A DNA stretch of 64,000 nucleotides from Flavobacterium daejeonense DSM 17708. Lineage in GTDB: Bacteria; Bacteroidota; Bacteroidia; Flavobacteriales; Flavobacteriaceae. The notes below the pieces were generated by a model. That model did no database searches and had not been told where the DNA came from. It saw only the letters and a list, made by a program, of their open reading frames with translations. Location of the stretch: contig NZ_AUDK01000025.1 of the NCBI RefSeq assembly GCF_000425425.1, positions 1 through 64,000 on the forward strand. Direction: 5' to 3'. The translations under genes were made by a program, and so were the position numbers. Of this stretch, positions 18,899-27,254 are shown one piece after another; the stretch's first letter is position 1; every line of letters starts with the position of its first letter.

Positions 18899-18926
18899 AA
18901 AGCCTTGCAGTGAGCAAGGCTTTTTT
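18899..18926 (+). terminator. Terminator of the flotillin operon
   Basis: AAAGCCTTGC (18899-18908) pairs with GCAAGGCTTT (18914-18923) around a 5-base loop and is followed by T residues. Confidence 0.88.
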
Positions 18927-18943
18927 ATTTAATTTTTTGTTGT

Positions 18944-18957
18944 GTAACTAAAGTTAC
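18944..18957. promoter_or_regulatory. Palindromic operator-like site before the rhodanese cluster
   Basis: GTAACT and AGTTAC form a perfect inverted repeat with a 2-base spacer, about 50 bases before the first rhodanese frame. The shape is that of a Crp/Fnr-type half-site pair. The half-site resembles the palindrome before nfeD. No regulator can be named from the sequence. Confidence 0.45.
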
Positions 18958-19008
18958 TATCCGACTTGTTTTCTTAAAGTAGTTTTACATCAACAAAATA
19001 CAAAAACA

Positions 19009-19294
19009 ATGGATTTACAAAAAACAATACAGGCAAACGAAGGAACTATAATCGATGTTCGTTCCTACGGTGAATTTATGAGCGGTCATGTTGCAGGTTC
19101 GGTAAACATTACCTTAAATCAAATTCCGGAAAGAATTGAAGAAATCAAACAACTCCAAAACACCTTTAATTCTTTGCTGTGCTTCCGGCAACCGAAGCAG
19201 TCAGGCGCAACATTTTCTATCGCAACTCGGAATCAAATGCTATAACGGCGGTTCCTGGCTAGACGTTAATTATTATCAATCCAAACAAGAATAA
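19009..19294 (+). pseudogene. Rhodanese-like sulfurtransferase with a frameshift
   Basis: The frame begins MDLQKTIQANEGTIIDVRSY, a normal rhodanese N-terminus, but shifts near 19154-19160. In the second frame the sequence continues KTPLILCCASGNRSSQAQHF with the catalytic-cysteine loop CCASGNRS, then CYNGGSWLDV, and ends at 19294. One surplus base (a C in CTCC) accounts for the break. The full product would be about 95 residues, the size of single-domain rhodaneses. Whether this is a real mutation or a sequencing error cannot be told here. The next rhodanese starts two bases later. Confidence 0.85.
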
Positions 19295-19295
19295 C

Positions 19296-19610
19296 ATGAT
19301 CAATTTATTAAAAAAAATATTTGGCAGCAGCCCTAAAACCGATTTTGCAAGCTTAGTAAAAGAAGGAGCCCTAATTTTAGATGTGCGAACTCGGGCTGAA
19401 TTCAAACAAGGTCACATTAAAGGCGCGATAAACCTGCCGTTGAATGAACTAGAAAATCATATTTCGAAATTAAAAAAAGACCAAACCATTATAACCTGTT
19501 GTGCTTCGGGAATGAGAAGCACTTCGGCTGCCCGAATTTTAAAATCTCATCATTTCACCCGAATACATAATGGCGGCGGATGGAACAGTTTAACCAATAA
19601 AATAGCCTAA
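19296..19610 (+). CDS. Single-domain rhodanese-like sulfurtransferase
   Basis: A 104-residue rhodanese-fold protein carrying LILDVRTRAEFKQGHIKGAINLPL and the active-site loop CCASGMRS (catalytic Cys near residue 70). It would move sulfane sulfur between thiols in the cytoplasm. It follows a frameshifted paralogue and precedes an OsmC gene 22 bases downstream, making a small thiol/sulfur-handling operon. The catalytic loop of both rhodaneses is nearly the same, suggesting a tandem duplication. The ATG is at 19296. Confidence 0.92.
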   Translation: MINLLKKIFGSSPKTDFASLVKEGALILDVRTRAEFKQGHIKGAINLPLNELENHISKLKKDQTIITCCASGMRSTSAARILKSHHFTRIHNGGGWNSLTNKIA

Positions 19611-19632
19611 AAACAACCAAAATAACATACTT

Positions 19633-20076
19633 ATGGAAGCAACTTACCATGTAAATTTAAACTGGACATCTGAAAGACAAGGAATTCTTTCTTCACCTGA
19701 ACTGAATCAAAATATAGAAGTAGTCACACCTCCTCCTTTTCCACACGGAACAGAAGGTATTTGGTCGCCGGAACATTTATTAACCGCTGCTGTGGTGAGT
19801 TGTTTTATGACTACTTTTTTAGCCATAGCCGAAAATTCGAAATTAGAGTTTCAAAATTTCAAATGCGATTCCAAAGGAAAAATGGAACAAATTGATGGAA
19901 AATTTCTAATGACTGAAATAATTTTGGAACCAACTTTAGAAATTAATTCTGAAAACGATTTAGCTAAAGCGCAAAAAGTATTAGCAAAATCAGAAGCTGC
20001 CTGCTTGATTTCAAATTCGATCAAATCAAAGGTCGCAATGAATTCGAGAGTAATTATTTCGGAAATTGTTTCTTAA
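19633..20076 (+). CDS. OsmC/Ohr-family protein
   Basis: A 147-residue protein of the OsmC fold, whose members reduce organic hydroperoxides through two conserved cysteines. Here these are the Cys in TAAVVSCFMTTFLA (near residue 57) and the Cys in SEAACLISNSIKSKV (near 124). The context with two rhodaneses suggests a function in persulfide or hydroperoxide handling (inference). It is followed by a strong terminator. Confidence 0.9.
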   Translation: MEATYHVNLNWTSERQGILSSPELNQNIEVVTPPPFPHGTEGIWSPEHLLTAAVVSCFMTTFLAIAENSKLEFQNFKCDSKGKMEQIDGKFLMTEIILEPTLEINSENDLAKAQKVLAKSEAACLISNSIKSKVAMNSRVIISEIVS

Positions 20077-20110
20077 ACAAAAGAAACAAACATCAATATC
20101 TAAAACCTCA

Positions 20111-20138
20111 AAAAAAAGTCCTATTTCGGACTTTTTTT
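20111..20138 (+). terminator. Terminator of the rhodanese-OsmC operon
   Basis: AAAAAAAGTCC (20111-20121) pairs with GGACTTTTTTT (20128-20138) around a 6-base loop; the 3' arm doubles as the T-run. Confidence 0.85.
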
Positions 20139-20179
20139 ATGCCCTTATTTATTTAATCCTAAACAATTCTTAAAATCCC

Positions 20180-20210
20180 TTGTCTTACGGAAAAATAAAA
20201 TTTACATTTG
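20180..20210 (+). promoter_or_regulatory. Promoter of the transketolase genes
   Basis: TTG at 20180-20182 and TACATTTG at 20203-20210 are separated by 20 bases, matching the -33/-7 pattern. It lies 25 bases before the first transketolase gene. Confidence 0.75.
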
Positions 20211-20235
20211 CAGCAGTTTAACTATTACACTAAAA

Positions 20236-21090
20236 ATGAAACCTAACACTCAACAATTAAACGATTTAATTATCCAAGTAAGAAGAGATATCCTTCGAAT
20301 GGTTCACGCTGTTAATTCAGGTCACCCAGGAGGTTCTCTAGGTTGTACCGAATTTTTGGTAGCCTTATATCAAAACATTATGGACCGCAAAGAAGGCTGG
20401 GACATGGACGGAATCGGAGAAGATTTATTCTTCTTGTCAAACGGACATATTTCACCGGTTTTTTACAGTGTTCTTGCACGTAGCGGTTATTTCCCTGTAT
20501 CTGAATTAGGAACTTTCCGTTTGTTAAATTCAAGATTACAAGGACACCCAACTACTCATGACCATTTACCTGGTGTACGTATTGCTTCGGGATCTTTAGG
20601 TCAGGGATTATCAGTAGCTCTTGGAGCTGCTCAGGCAAAAAAATTAAACAACGACAAACATATCGTTTATACACTTCACGGTGACGGAGAGTTGCAGGAA
20701 GGTCAAAACTGGGAAGCAATTATGTATGCTTCGGCTAAAGGTGTTGACAACATCATTGCAACTGTGGATCTTAACGGAAAACAAATTGACGGAACTACTG
20801 ACGAAGTTTTATGCATGGGAAGTCTTCGTGCTAAATTTGAAGCTTTTGACTGGGAAGTGATTGAAATCACTAATGGAAACGACGTAGAAGCTATTATTGG
20901 AGGAATGGCCGAAGCGAAAGCCAGAACAGGAAAAGGAAAACCTGTTTGCGTATTACTACATACCGAAATGGGTAATGGTGTAGATTATATGATGCACAGT
21001 CATGCTTGGCACGGTAAAGCACCAAATGACGAGCAATTGGCAAACGCTTTAGGACAAAACTATAATACTGGAGGCAATTCAGATTATTAA
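20236..21090 (+). CDS. Transketolase, N-terminal subunit
   Basis: A 284-residue thiamine-diphosphate-binding half of transketolase, which moves two-carbon units in the pentose phosphate pathway. It shows HAVNSGHPGGSLGCTE near residue 23, the conserved HD pattern DHLPGVRIASGSLGQGLS, and the ThDP/Mg motif GDGELQEGQNWEA..DLN near 152-177. It carries only the first domain of the classical 650-residue enzyme; the partner is encoded 83 bases downstream. The split form is common in Bacteroidota, Firmicutes and archaea. Confidence 0.96.
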   Translation: MKPNTQQLNDLIIQVRRDILRMVHAVNSGHPGGSLGCTEFLVALYQNIMDRKEGWDMDGIGEDLFFLSNGHISPVFYSVLARSGYFPVSELGTFRLLNSRLQGHPTTHDHLPGVRIASGSLGQGLSVALGAAQAKKLNNDKHIVYTLHGDGELQEGQNWEAIMYASAKGVDNIIATVDLNGKQIDGTTDEVLCMGSLRAKFEAFDWEVIEITNGNDVEAIIGGMAEAKARTGKGKPVCVLLHTEMGNGVDYMMHSHAWHGKAPNDEQLANALGQNYNTGGNSDY

Positions 21091-21173
21091 GAATTAAAAT
21101 TGCAGATTAACGGTTTCTAATTTAGAATCCACTAATCTTTCAATTTTTTTTAATCTTTCAATTTAAAAAAATA

Positions 21174-22130
21174 ATGAAAAAATATACAAATACAGGAAGC
21201 AAAGATACCCGTTCAGGTTTTGGAGTGGGAATGGCTGAATTAGGTCAAAAAAATGAAAATGTAGTAGCACTTTGTGCGGATTTAATTGGTTCGTTAAAAT
21301 TTGACGAATTCAAAAAAAATCACCCGGAGCGTTTTTTCCAAATCGGAATTGCTGAAGCAAACATGATTGGAATTGCTGCAGGTTTAACTATTGGTGGAAA
21401 AATTCCTTTCACAGGAACTTTCGCTAACTTCTCTACAGGAAGGGTTTACGATCAAATTCGTCAATCAGTAGCTTACTCTGAAAAAAATGTAAAAATCTGT
21501 GCTTCTCACGCTGGTTTAACTCTTGGAGAAGACGGTGCTACTCACCAAATCTTAGAAGATATCGGTTTGATGAAAATGTTACCTGGAATGACTGTTATCA
21601 ACACTTGTGACCACAACCAAACTAAAGCGGCTACTATTGCTCTAGCAGATCACCACGGTCCGGCTTACTTGCGTTTTGGTCGTCCGGTTGTACCTAATTT
21701 CACTCCTGCTGACGAACCATTCATCATTGGAAAAGCAATCCTGTTAAACGAAGGAACTGACGTAACTATTGTTGCAACAGGTCATTTAGTTTGGGAAGCT
21801 TTAATTGCTGCTGAAAAACTAGAAGAAAAAGGAATTTCTGCTGAAGTAATCAACATCCACACCATTAAACCTTTGGATGAAGAAGCTATTTTAAAATCAG
21901 TTGCTAAAACAGGATGTATTGTTACTGCTGAAGAGCACAACTACCTTGGCGGACTTGGAGAAAGTGTTGCCGGTGTATTAGCTTTAAATAACCCTACTCC
22001 ACAAGAGTTTGTTGCTGTAAAAGATACTTTTGGTGAATCTGGAACTCCTGAGCAATTAATGGAAAAATACAAGTTAAACAATCAAGCGATTGTTGAAGCT
22101 GTAGAAAAAGTAATGGCCAGAAAAAAATAA
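21174..22130 (+). CDS. Transketolase, C-terminal subunit
   Basis: A 318-residue partner holding the pyrimidine-binding domain ([19 protein letters not shown] with the catalytic Glu near residue 60, then [19 protein letters not shown]) and the C-terminal transketolase domain ([14 protein letters not shown] onwards, with [15 protein letters not shown]). Together with the upstream gene it completes one enzyme. It shares the upstream promoter; a terminator follows. Confidence 0.96.
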   Translation: MKKYTNTGSKDTRSGFGVGMAELGQKNENVVALCADLIGSLKFDEFKKNHPERFFQIGIAEANMIGIAAGLTIGGKIPFTGTFANFSTGRVYDQIRQSVAYSEKNVKICASHAGLTLGEDGATHQILEDIGLMKMLPGMTVINTCDHNQTKAATIALADHHGPAYLRFGRPVVPNFTPADEPFIIGKAILLNEGTDVTIVATGHLVWEALIAAEKLEEKGISAEVINIHTIKPLDEEAILKSVAKTGCIVTAEEHNYLGGLGESVAGVLALNNPTPQEFVAVKDTFGESGTPEQLMEKYKLNNQAIVEAVEKVMARKK

Positions 22131-22149
22131 TCTGACTCTTTACCATATA

Positions 22150-22186
22150 AAAAATCCCATCTTGTTCTAAACGAGATAGGATTTTT
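22150..22186 (+). terminator. Terminator of the transketolase genes
   Basis: AAAAATCCCATCTTGT and ACGAGATAGGATTTTT pair around TCTAA with one mismatch and one wobble; the last arm ends in T residues. Confidence 0.75.
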
Positions 22187-22223
22187 CCCTTATGGAATAT
22201 CGTCATTTAATCGAAATAAACCT

Positions 22224-22262
22224 AAAAAAGTCGATTTTCAAATTTTGAAAATCGACTTTTTT
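22224..22262. terminator. Long bidirectional terminator hairpin
   Basis: AAAAAAGTCGATTTTCAAA pairs almost perfectly with TTTTGAAAATCGACTTTTTT. It lies between convergent genes and has a T-run on either strand, so it can serve both. Confidence 0.8.
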
Positions 22263-22263
22263 A

Positions 22264-22653
22264 TTAAATCTCACCTAATATCTTTGAAAAATCGGGTTTA
22301 AAATAATTAGGGCCTTTCATCACTTTTCCATCTTCGCGATAAATAGGTTTTCCATCTTCGCCCAGCTTACTCATATTGCTTCTTTGAATTTCATCAAAGA
22401 CAGCTTCAATTTTATCCTGAAGTCCGTGCTCTATTATAGTTCCACACAAAATATACATCATATCTCCCAGAGCATCCGCAATTTCAACCAAATCATTATT
22501 CTTAACCGCTTCCAGATATTCTTCATTCTCTTCTTTCATCAAATGATAACGAAGCGTATTTTTAGTTTCTCCTAAATCGGCAATTGGCTCTTCGCTATGT
22601 CCTATCCCGAATGCTGTATGAAATTCTTTAACAGAGTTTATTTGCTTTTGCAT
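22264..22653 (-). CDS. MazG-like nucleotide pyrophosphohydrolase
   Basis: A 129-residue all-alpha NTP-PPase of the MazG/HisE-like superfamily, which hydrolyses nucleoside triphosphates to monophosphates, often for house-cleaning of non-canonical nucleotides. The metal-binding pattern EENEEYLEAV...EIADALGDMMYIL (ExxE then ExxD) lies at about residues 41-68. The C-terminal YFKPDFSKIL tail is typical of flavobacterial members. The substrate is not inferable from sequence. Confidence 0.83.
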   Translation of the reverse strand: MQKQINSVKEFHTAFGIGHSEEPIADLGETKNTLRYHLMKEENEEYLEAVKNNDLVEIADALGDMMYILCGTIIEHGLQDKIEAVFDEIQRSNMSKLGEDGKPIYREDGKVMKGPNYFKPDFSKILGEI

Positions 22654-22707
22654 AATTATTATTAATTAAATGAATTGCAAATTAGCAACTAATCCTAAAC
22701 AATTGAT

Positions 22708-22715
22708 TATTTTTG
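22708..22715 (+). promoter_or_regulatory. -7 box before the small membrane protein gene
   Basis: TATTTTTG matches TAnnTTTG and stands 18 bases before the ATG at 22734. Confidence 0.55.
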
Positions 22716-22733
22716 CAATAAATTTTTCAAATT

Positions 22734-22922
22734 ATGTTTAGTCAGGGTCAATTAATTTTTGCAATTTGTTTTCTAATCGCTTTTATCATTGTTATGATTT
22801 TTTCCTATCGAAAAGACATTAGCACGCATAAGCTTTTTTATAAAGGAAATTACAAAATCTTAATCGGCTTCTTTATTTTCATCGGATTATTATTTGTTAT
22901 TAAAATATTTTTAAAACGATAA
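22734..22922 (+). CDS. Small two-helix membrane protein
   Basis: A 62-residue protein with two hydrophobic helices (about residues 5-24 and 42-60) separated by a basic loop (YRKDISTHKLFYKGNYK). No function is recognised. A good TAnnTTTG box just upstream, proper codon use and no overlap with other genes support it as a real gene; similar short proteins occur across flavobacteria. Confidence 0.7.
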   Translation: MFSQGQLIFAICFLIAFIIVMIFSYRKDISTHKLFYKGNYKILIGFFIFIGLLFVIKIFLKR

Positions 22923-23133
22923 ACAAATAACAAACTAACAACCAATAATTTAAAACCTAAAAATCACTGAATTATTAAATTTCCTAATTCAGAAACTGTT
23001 GCTTTTTTTTTAGAATTTATTAAAAATTTATTGGTATTAATTCAACAAATTATCTCTTTTTATATTTTTTATACTCATAGTCTTGCATATTGATAAAATT
23101 TCTAACTTTACATCAGAAAATAATCAATGAATT
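22923..23133. other. AT-rich intergenic region
   Basis: No gene is seen in these 211 bases. A TAACTTTA motif near 23103, one base off TAnnTTTG, may belong to the promoter of the gene at 23134. Confidence 0.4.
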
Positions 23134-24249
23134 ATGAGAATTATAAAATATATCTTTCTTTTATTATTACTTAGCCTTGTGGCTTTATCGATATTCATCG
23201 CTACACAAAAAGGAGATTTCCTGGTTGAAAGAAGTAAGATTATTAATTCTCCCGTAACTTCGGTTTACAACTATGTCAATGATTACAGAAACTGGAACGA
23301 CTTTGGTTCCTGGACTACCGAAGATCCTGAAATTAAAATAAATTACGCTCCAAGCACCATTGGAAAAGGAGCTTCTTATTCCTGGGAAGGAAAAGATGGT
23401 CAGGGACAAATTCGCACCATTGCCGTAAAAGAAAATGACAGTATTGCTCAAGCTCTGGATTTTGAAGGAACCACTTCTACCATAAGCTGGCATTTTAAAG
23501 ACACTATTGGCGGTACAAAAGTAACTTGGAGGTCAAAAGGAAAAATGAGTTTTTTCTTCAAAATTTATGCTGCTCTAAATGGCGGAACCAACAGAGTAAT
23601 TGGTACTATTTATGAAAAAAGCCTGGCTAATCTGGATAAAGCTTTAGACTACGAAATCAACACTTTTTCTACCATTGAAAATGGATTGGTTCAAAAACCG
23701 GCTATGAACTACATTGGGCAAACTTTTACCAGCGAACTGGCTAAAGTGACTAAAAATTTCAAAATTGTTATCCCAAAACTGAAAACTTTTTGCGAGAAAA
23801 ACAATATCACTATTAACGGCAAGCCTTTTATTCTTTATCATACTTATGACACTGAAAAAGGACTCACCCGAATTACTATTGGAGTTGGTATTCAAAATGC
23901 CATCTTTTTAAGCTCCGGCAGCGACATCTCGTCAGGTAAAATTGAGGCTTTTGAAGGTGCCAAAACAACTTTAACCGGAGATTATTCGCACTTAAAAGCG
24001 GCTTACAACAAAACAGTTAACTTTTTGAACCAAAACAAATTAAGTCCAAATCCTGTTTTTTCATTTTTGGAAATTTATTCAACCGGTAAAAATGAAGTAA
24101 AAAATCCGTCAAAATGGGTTACGGAAATTTACATCCCAATTGTTCCTAAAGTAGCTCCGGCTCCGGTAGTAAAAATCGCTCCGGCAACAAATCCGAATCC
24201 GCATCAGGAAGAGCCAAACACAAAAATTGAAGAAGAATTCCAGTTTTAG
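23134..24249 (+). CDS. SRPBCC plus GyrI-like domain protein
   Basis: A 371-residue protein with an N-terminal hydrophobic helix (residues 3-23), a polyketide-cyclase/START-like domain (about 28-170: NSPVTSVYNYVNDYRNWNDF and SWHFKDTIGGTKVTWRSKG) and a GyrI-like effector-binding domain (about 185-340). A proline-rich acidic tail follows. Such fusions in Bacteroidota probably bind small hydrophobic ligands at the membrane; the ligand is unknown. It lies 55 bases upstream of an ECF sigma factor in the same direction. Confidence 0.8.
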   Translation: MRIIKYIFLLLLLSLVALSIFIATQKGDFLVERSKIINSPVTSVYNYVNDYRNWNDFGSWTTEDPEIKINYAPSTIGKGASYSWEGKDGQGQIRTIAVKENDSIAQALDFEGTTSTISWHFKDTIGGTKVTWRSKGKMSFFFKIYAALNGGTNRVIGTIYEKSLANLDKALDYEINTFSTIENGLVQKPAMNYIGQTFTSELAKVTKNFKIVIPKLKTFCEKNNITINGKPFILYHTYDTEKGLTRITIGVGIQNAIFLSSGSDISSGKIEAFEGAKTTLTGDYSHLKAAYNKTVNFLNQNKLSPNPVFSFLEIYSTGKNEVKNPSKWVTEIYIPIVPKVAPAPVVKIAPATNPNPHQEEPNTKIEEEFQF

Positions 24250-24304
24250 CAACTTTCTTCTTTAAACCTTTGCACCGCTATTTTATCTAATTCAAAAAAA
24301 AACT

Positions 24305-24847
24305 TTGCTGGACGAAAAGGAATTCATACAACAATTATTAAATCCGAAAACGCAGAATGACGCTTTTCAGAAATTGTTGCATCTGTACCAAAAGCCACTT
24401 TACAACCATATTAGAAACATCGTTTTAAATCATGACGATACGGATGACGTTTTGCAAAACACCTTTATAAAGGTATTTCAGAATATTAAAAATTTTAAAG
24501 GAGAAAGTAAATTATTTTCCTGGATGTACCGAATTGCCACCAACGAAGCCATAAGTTTTTTAAACCAAAAAGCAAAAAAAAGCGGCATCTCATCAGAAAC
24601 TTTGCAAAACAACACCATAGAAAAACTCAAAGCCGACGTTTATTTTGACGGAAATGATATTCAAATCGCACTACACAAAGCCATTGCAACTCTTCCGGAA
24701 AAACAACAACTTGTTTTTAAAATGAAATATTTTGAAGAATTAAAATACGAAGAAATCTCAGAGATTCTGGGAACTTCGGTAGGAGCCTTAAAAGCTTCTT
24801 ACCATCATGCCGTAAAAAAAATAGAAGCATTATTAACAACTAATTAA
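24305..24847 (+). CDS. ECF-type RNA polymerase sigma factor
   Basis: A 180-residue sigma-70-family factor with region 2 (HDDTDDVLQNTFIKVFQNIKNF..LFSWMYRIATNEA, about residues 43-84) and region 4 (LPEKQQLVFKMKYFEELKYEEIS..GALKASYHHAVKKI, about 130-175). No ATG is available upstream of region 2: the frame opens at 24290 after a TAA, and the best start is TTG 24305 (CTG 24308 is the alternative). It heads a unit with a membrane protein and a Spy/CnrX-like periplasmic protein, suggesting an envelope-stress circuit (inference). Confidence 0.9.
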   Translation: MLDEKEFIQQLLNPKTQNDAFQKLLHLYQKPLYNHIRNIVLNHDDTDDVLQNTFIKVFQNIKNFKGESKLFSWMYRIATNEAISFLNQKAKKSGISSETLQNNTIEKLKADVYFDGNDIQIALHKAIATLPEKQQLVFKMKYFEELKYEEISEILGTSVGALKASYHHAVKKIEALLTTN

Positions 24848-24880
24848 ACCTTTTGCCTTTTATTTGGTCTAATAACTATC

Positions 24881-25297
24881 ATGAAAGAATTTAAATTAAA
24901 TAATAGCCCTAAAATCAGCTCCGGATTAAAAACGCCGGAAGATGCTTATTTTAACAAATTCTCAGCTAATTTATTAAGTCAGTTACCTAAAAACGAGCCT
25001 AAAACAATTTCATTATTACAAAATAAAAGAAATATAATAATGATGGTTGCCGCCGTTTTTGTTTTTGCGTTAGCAATTCCTGTTTTAATAAAAAATGCCA
25101 GTCATTCTAACGAATTAGATACCACAACACTTGAAAATTATCTGAGTTATCAGTCCACTATCAATCAGGATGATTTAATTAATGAATTAGACCTAGAAGA
25201 GATTGACAAAATAGACACCGATATTGTGCTGAAAGACCAAACTATAGAAGAAATTTTAATAAGCAATAATAATTTAGAACATTACATAATAGAATAA
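24881..25297 (+). CDS. Predicted anti-sigma-like single-pass membrane protein
   Basis: A 138-residue protein with a cytoplasmic N-terminus of about 48 residues, one transmembrane helix (IIMMVAAVFVFALAIPVLI, about 52-70) and an acidic periplasmic tail. No known family motif is recognised. Its position directly after an ECF sigma gene and its topology suggest an anti-sigma factor or regulator, but it lacks a recognisable zinc-finger anti-sigma motif. Confidence 0.65.
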   Translation: MKEFKLNNSPKISSGLKTPEDAYFNKFSANLLSQLPKNEPKTISLLQNKRNIIMMVAAVFVFALAIPVLIKNASHSNELDTTTLENYLSYQSTINQDDLINELDLEEIDKIDTDIVLKDQTIEEILISNNNLEHYIIE

Positions 25298-25317
25298 TAT
25301 TACCAAAAAAAGAAAAG

Positions 25318-25773
25318 ATGATGAATTTTAGAAAAATTTTACCCCTGCTATTATTATTCGCTTGTAGTCTTTATGCGCAAGACAATATGAAAGACAAAAA
25401 AGAGCAGGTAAAAGCTTTAAAAGTTGCTTTTTTGACTTCCGAATTAGATCTTAATACACAAGAAGCCGAGAAATTTTGGCCACTTTACAATGTTTATGAC
25501 GACAAACAATTTGAAATAAGACATCAAAAGATGAAAGCTTTCAAAAACAGATTAAACAGCGAGTCTTTAAACAAAATAAGCGAAAAAGATGCCAACATTT
25601 TACTAACTCAAATGGAAGCTGCCGATGAAGAGTTATTTTATCTGCGAAAAAAATTCAGCAAAAGTCTCAGAACAATTTTACCCGCTTCAAAAATCCTGAA
25701 ACTTAAAAAAGCCGAAGATGATTTCTATAGAAAATTACTCCAACAATACGGTGACAGAGGTAAAAGAAGATAA
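25318..25773 (+). CDS. Spy/CnrX-like periplasmic sensor protein
   Basis: A 151-residue exported protein with a signal peptide (residues 1-20, ending CSLYAQ) and a helical body rich in charged residues (AFLTSELDLNTQEAEKFWPLY..), the pattern of CpxP/Spy/CnrX heavy-metal or envelope-stress sensors. Together with the sigma and anti-sigma-like genes upstream it completes a plausible CnrYXH-like module. The metal or stress sensed is unknown. A terminator follows. Confidence 0.72.
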   Translation: MMNFRKILPLLLLFACSLYAQDNMKDKKEQVKALKVAFLTSELDLNTQEAEKFWPLYNVYDDKQFEIRHQKMKAFKNRLNSESLNKISEKDANILLTQMEAADEELFYLRKKFSKSLRTILPASKILKLKKAEDDFYRKLLQQYGDRGKRR

Positions 25774-25794
25774 AACAAAACAAACAGATAATTG

Positions 25795-25829
25795 AGCCGT
25801 TCTAATTCATTTTGAAACGGCTTTTTTTA
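25795..25829 (+). terminator. Terminator of the ECF-sigma unit
   Basis: AGCCGTT (25795-25801) pairs with AACGGCT (25816-25822) around a 14-base AT-rich loop and is followed by TTTTTTT. Confidence 0.8.
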
Positions 25830-25941
25830 TGATACTACAAGTTCATTTTTTACGTTGTTAAACTTCGGCTCCAAAAGAAGTTTAATTAATTGGCACAGTA
25901 ATTGAATATGACCAATTATGAATGCAAAAAAAACAATTATC

Positions 25942-27234
25942 ATGAAAAATACAATCCTAATCCTGAGCATGATTGCTGCTGTTTTTACGACTTCGACAGA
26001 AGCCCAAAACAGAACCACAGTAAATGCGATGAGTAATGAAATTAGCGACAACCTCGATTTAAGAGCCGTTGCCTCTATTTTTGGAGACTCCCGAAACTTA
26101 GAAGACTTTGAAAGACGTCTAAACGACCCTGAACTTCAAATTTCTAATCTGGATCTTAACAACGATAACGAAGTAGATTATTTACGTGTAATTGAAACCG
26201 TAGAATACAATACTCACGTGGTGATTATTCAATCGGTTTTAGACCGTGATGTTTATCAGGACGTTGCAACAATAGACATTGAAAGAAATAACAACAATGT
26301 TCAGGTACAATTTATTGGTAACGAATACATTTACGGACCCAATTACATTTATGAACCCGTATATTATACCACACCTCTAATATATACCTCTTTTTGGGTG
26401 AACAATTATCGTCCGTATATCTCTATGTGGTATTGGAATTACTACCCTTCTTATTACTATGCCTGGAATCCGTATCCTTTGTACAGATACCAAAACAACA
26501 TTCATTTGTGTCTAAATTTCAATAACAGATACAATTATGTAAGTTACAGAAGAAGTAATTTGGCTATTTCTCTTTACAACGCCCGTCGTTCTAATGCATA
26601 CGAAAGACGTTACCCTAACTATGCTTTTTCAAGAAGACACAGCAGCTATACCAATCGTCATGATATAGACCGAAGAAGAGGTACTTACTCGTCTTCAGGA
26701 AGATACAATACAGGAAGACAGTACAACAATACGGCAACAGGAAGAACTCATCAAAGAGAGTATTCTTCCGGCAGAAACACACCGTCCAGAAATTACTCAA
26801 CCCCGGGAAGCAATACCGACAGAAGATATGACCGCAGCAAATCGGCTACGACCAAATCATATACTCCGTCCAGAAATTACAATCAAAACAACAATAATAG
26901 TTCCCGAGAAAGTCAACCTTCAAGAACTCCAAGCAGAAATTACAATCAAAACAATAATAATTCCAGAGAAAATCAAACTGCAAGAACTCCAACCAGAAAC
27001 TATAATCAAAATCAGGGAAGCAATCCAACTCCAAACACCAGAAGCTATGCTCCAAGACAGGAAAACAATGCGCCAAGAGCTCAAACTCCAAGAGGAAATA
27101 GTTCTAACAGAGGGATGATTTCAAGACCGAGCACTCCAAATTCTACTCCTCAAAGAGCTGAATCCGGCAGAAGCAGAAGTAGTAACCAGAGAGAAAACAA
27201 CTCATCTTCAAGAGATAACAACAGAAGAATTTAA
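25942..27234 (+). CDS. Exported low-complexity protein rich in Arg, Asn, Ser and Tyr
   Basis: A 430-residue protein of no recognised function. The ATG at 25942 gives a clear signal peptide (MKNTILILSMIAAVF..STEAQ), so it is preferred to an ATG 24 bases upstream. A compact region (about residues 25-110, ending in a Tyr-rich stretch) is followed by a very basic disordered tail with imperfect TPSRNYNQNNNN-type repeats. Flavobacteria often have one or two such exported proteins; a surface or matrix role is only a guess. It is flanked by terminators, so it is probably monocistronic. Confidence 0.72.
   Translation: MKNTILILSMIAAVFTTSTEAQNRTTVNAMSNEISDNLDLRAVASIFGDSRNLEDFERRLNDPELQISNLDLNNDNEVDYLRVIETVEYNTHVVIIQSVLDRDVYQDVATIDIERNNNNVQVQFIGNEYIYGPNYIYEPVYYTTPLIYTSFWVNNYRPYISMWYWNYYPSYYYAWNPYPLYRYQNNIHLCLNFNNRYNYVSYRRSNLAISLYNARRSNAYERRYPNYAFSRRHSSYTNRHDIDRRRGTYSSSGRYNTGRQYNNTATGRTHQREYSSGRNTPSRNYSTPGSNTDRRYDRSKSATTKSYTPSRNYNQNNNNSSRESQPSRTPSRNYNQNNNNSRENQTARTPTRNYNQNQGSNPTPNTRSYAPRQENNAPRAQTPRGNSSNRGMISRPSTPNSTPQRAESGRSRSSNQRENNSSSRDNNRRI
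26862..27020 (+). repeat. Three imperfect tandem repeats coding for SRNYNQNNN units
   Basis: Within the low-complexity tail the motif TPxRNYNQN recurs three times at a spacing of about 60-66 bases (starts near 26866, 26929 and 26989). The DNA copies share ..AGAAATTACAATCAAAAC.. almost exactly, indicating a recent slippage-type expansion. Confidence 0.75.
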
Positions 27235-27254
27235 CAAAACAAAAAAGGATTATG

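Noticed and set aside
26862..27020. Possible CRISPR array
   Set aside because: The repeats are in frame within an exported protein, imperfect, only three in number, and have no unique spacers or cas genes.
26828..27118. Overlapping frames within the exported Asn/Arg/Ser-rich protein gene
   Set aside because: Low-complexity repeats with few stop codons produce them; no family features or promoters.
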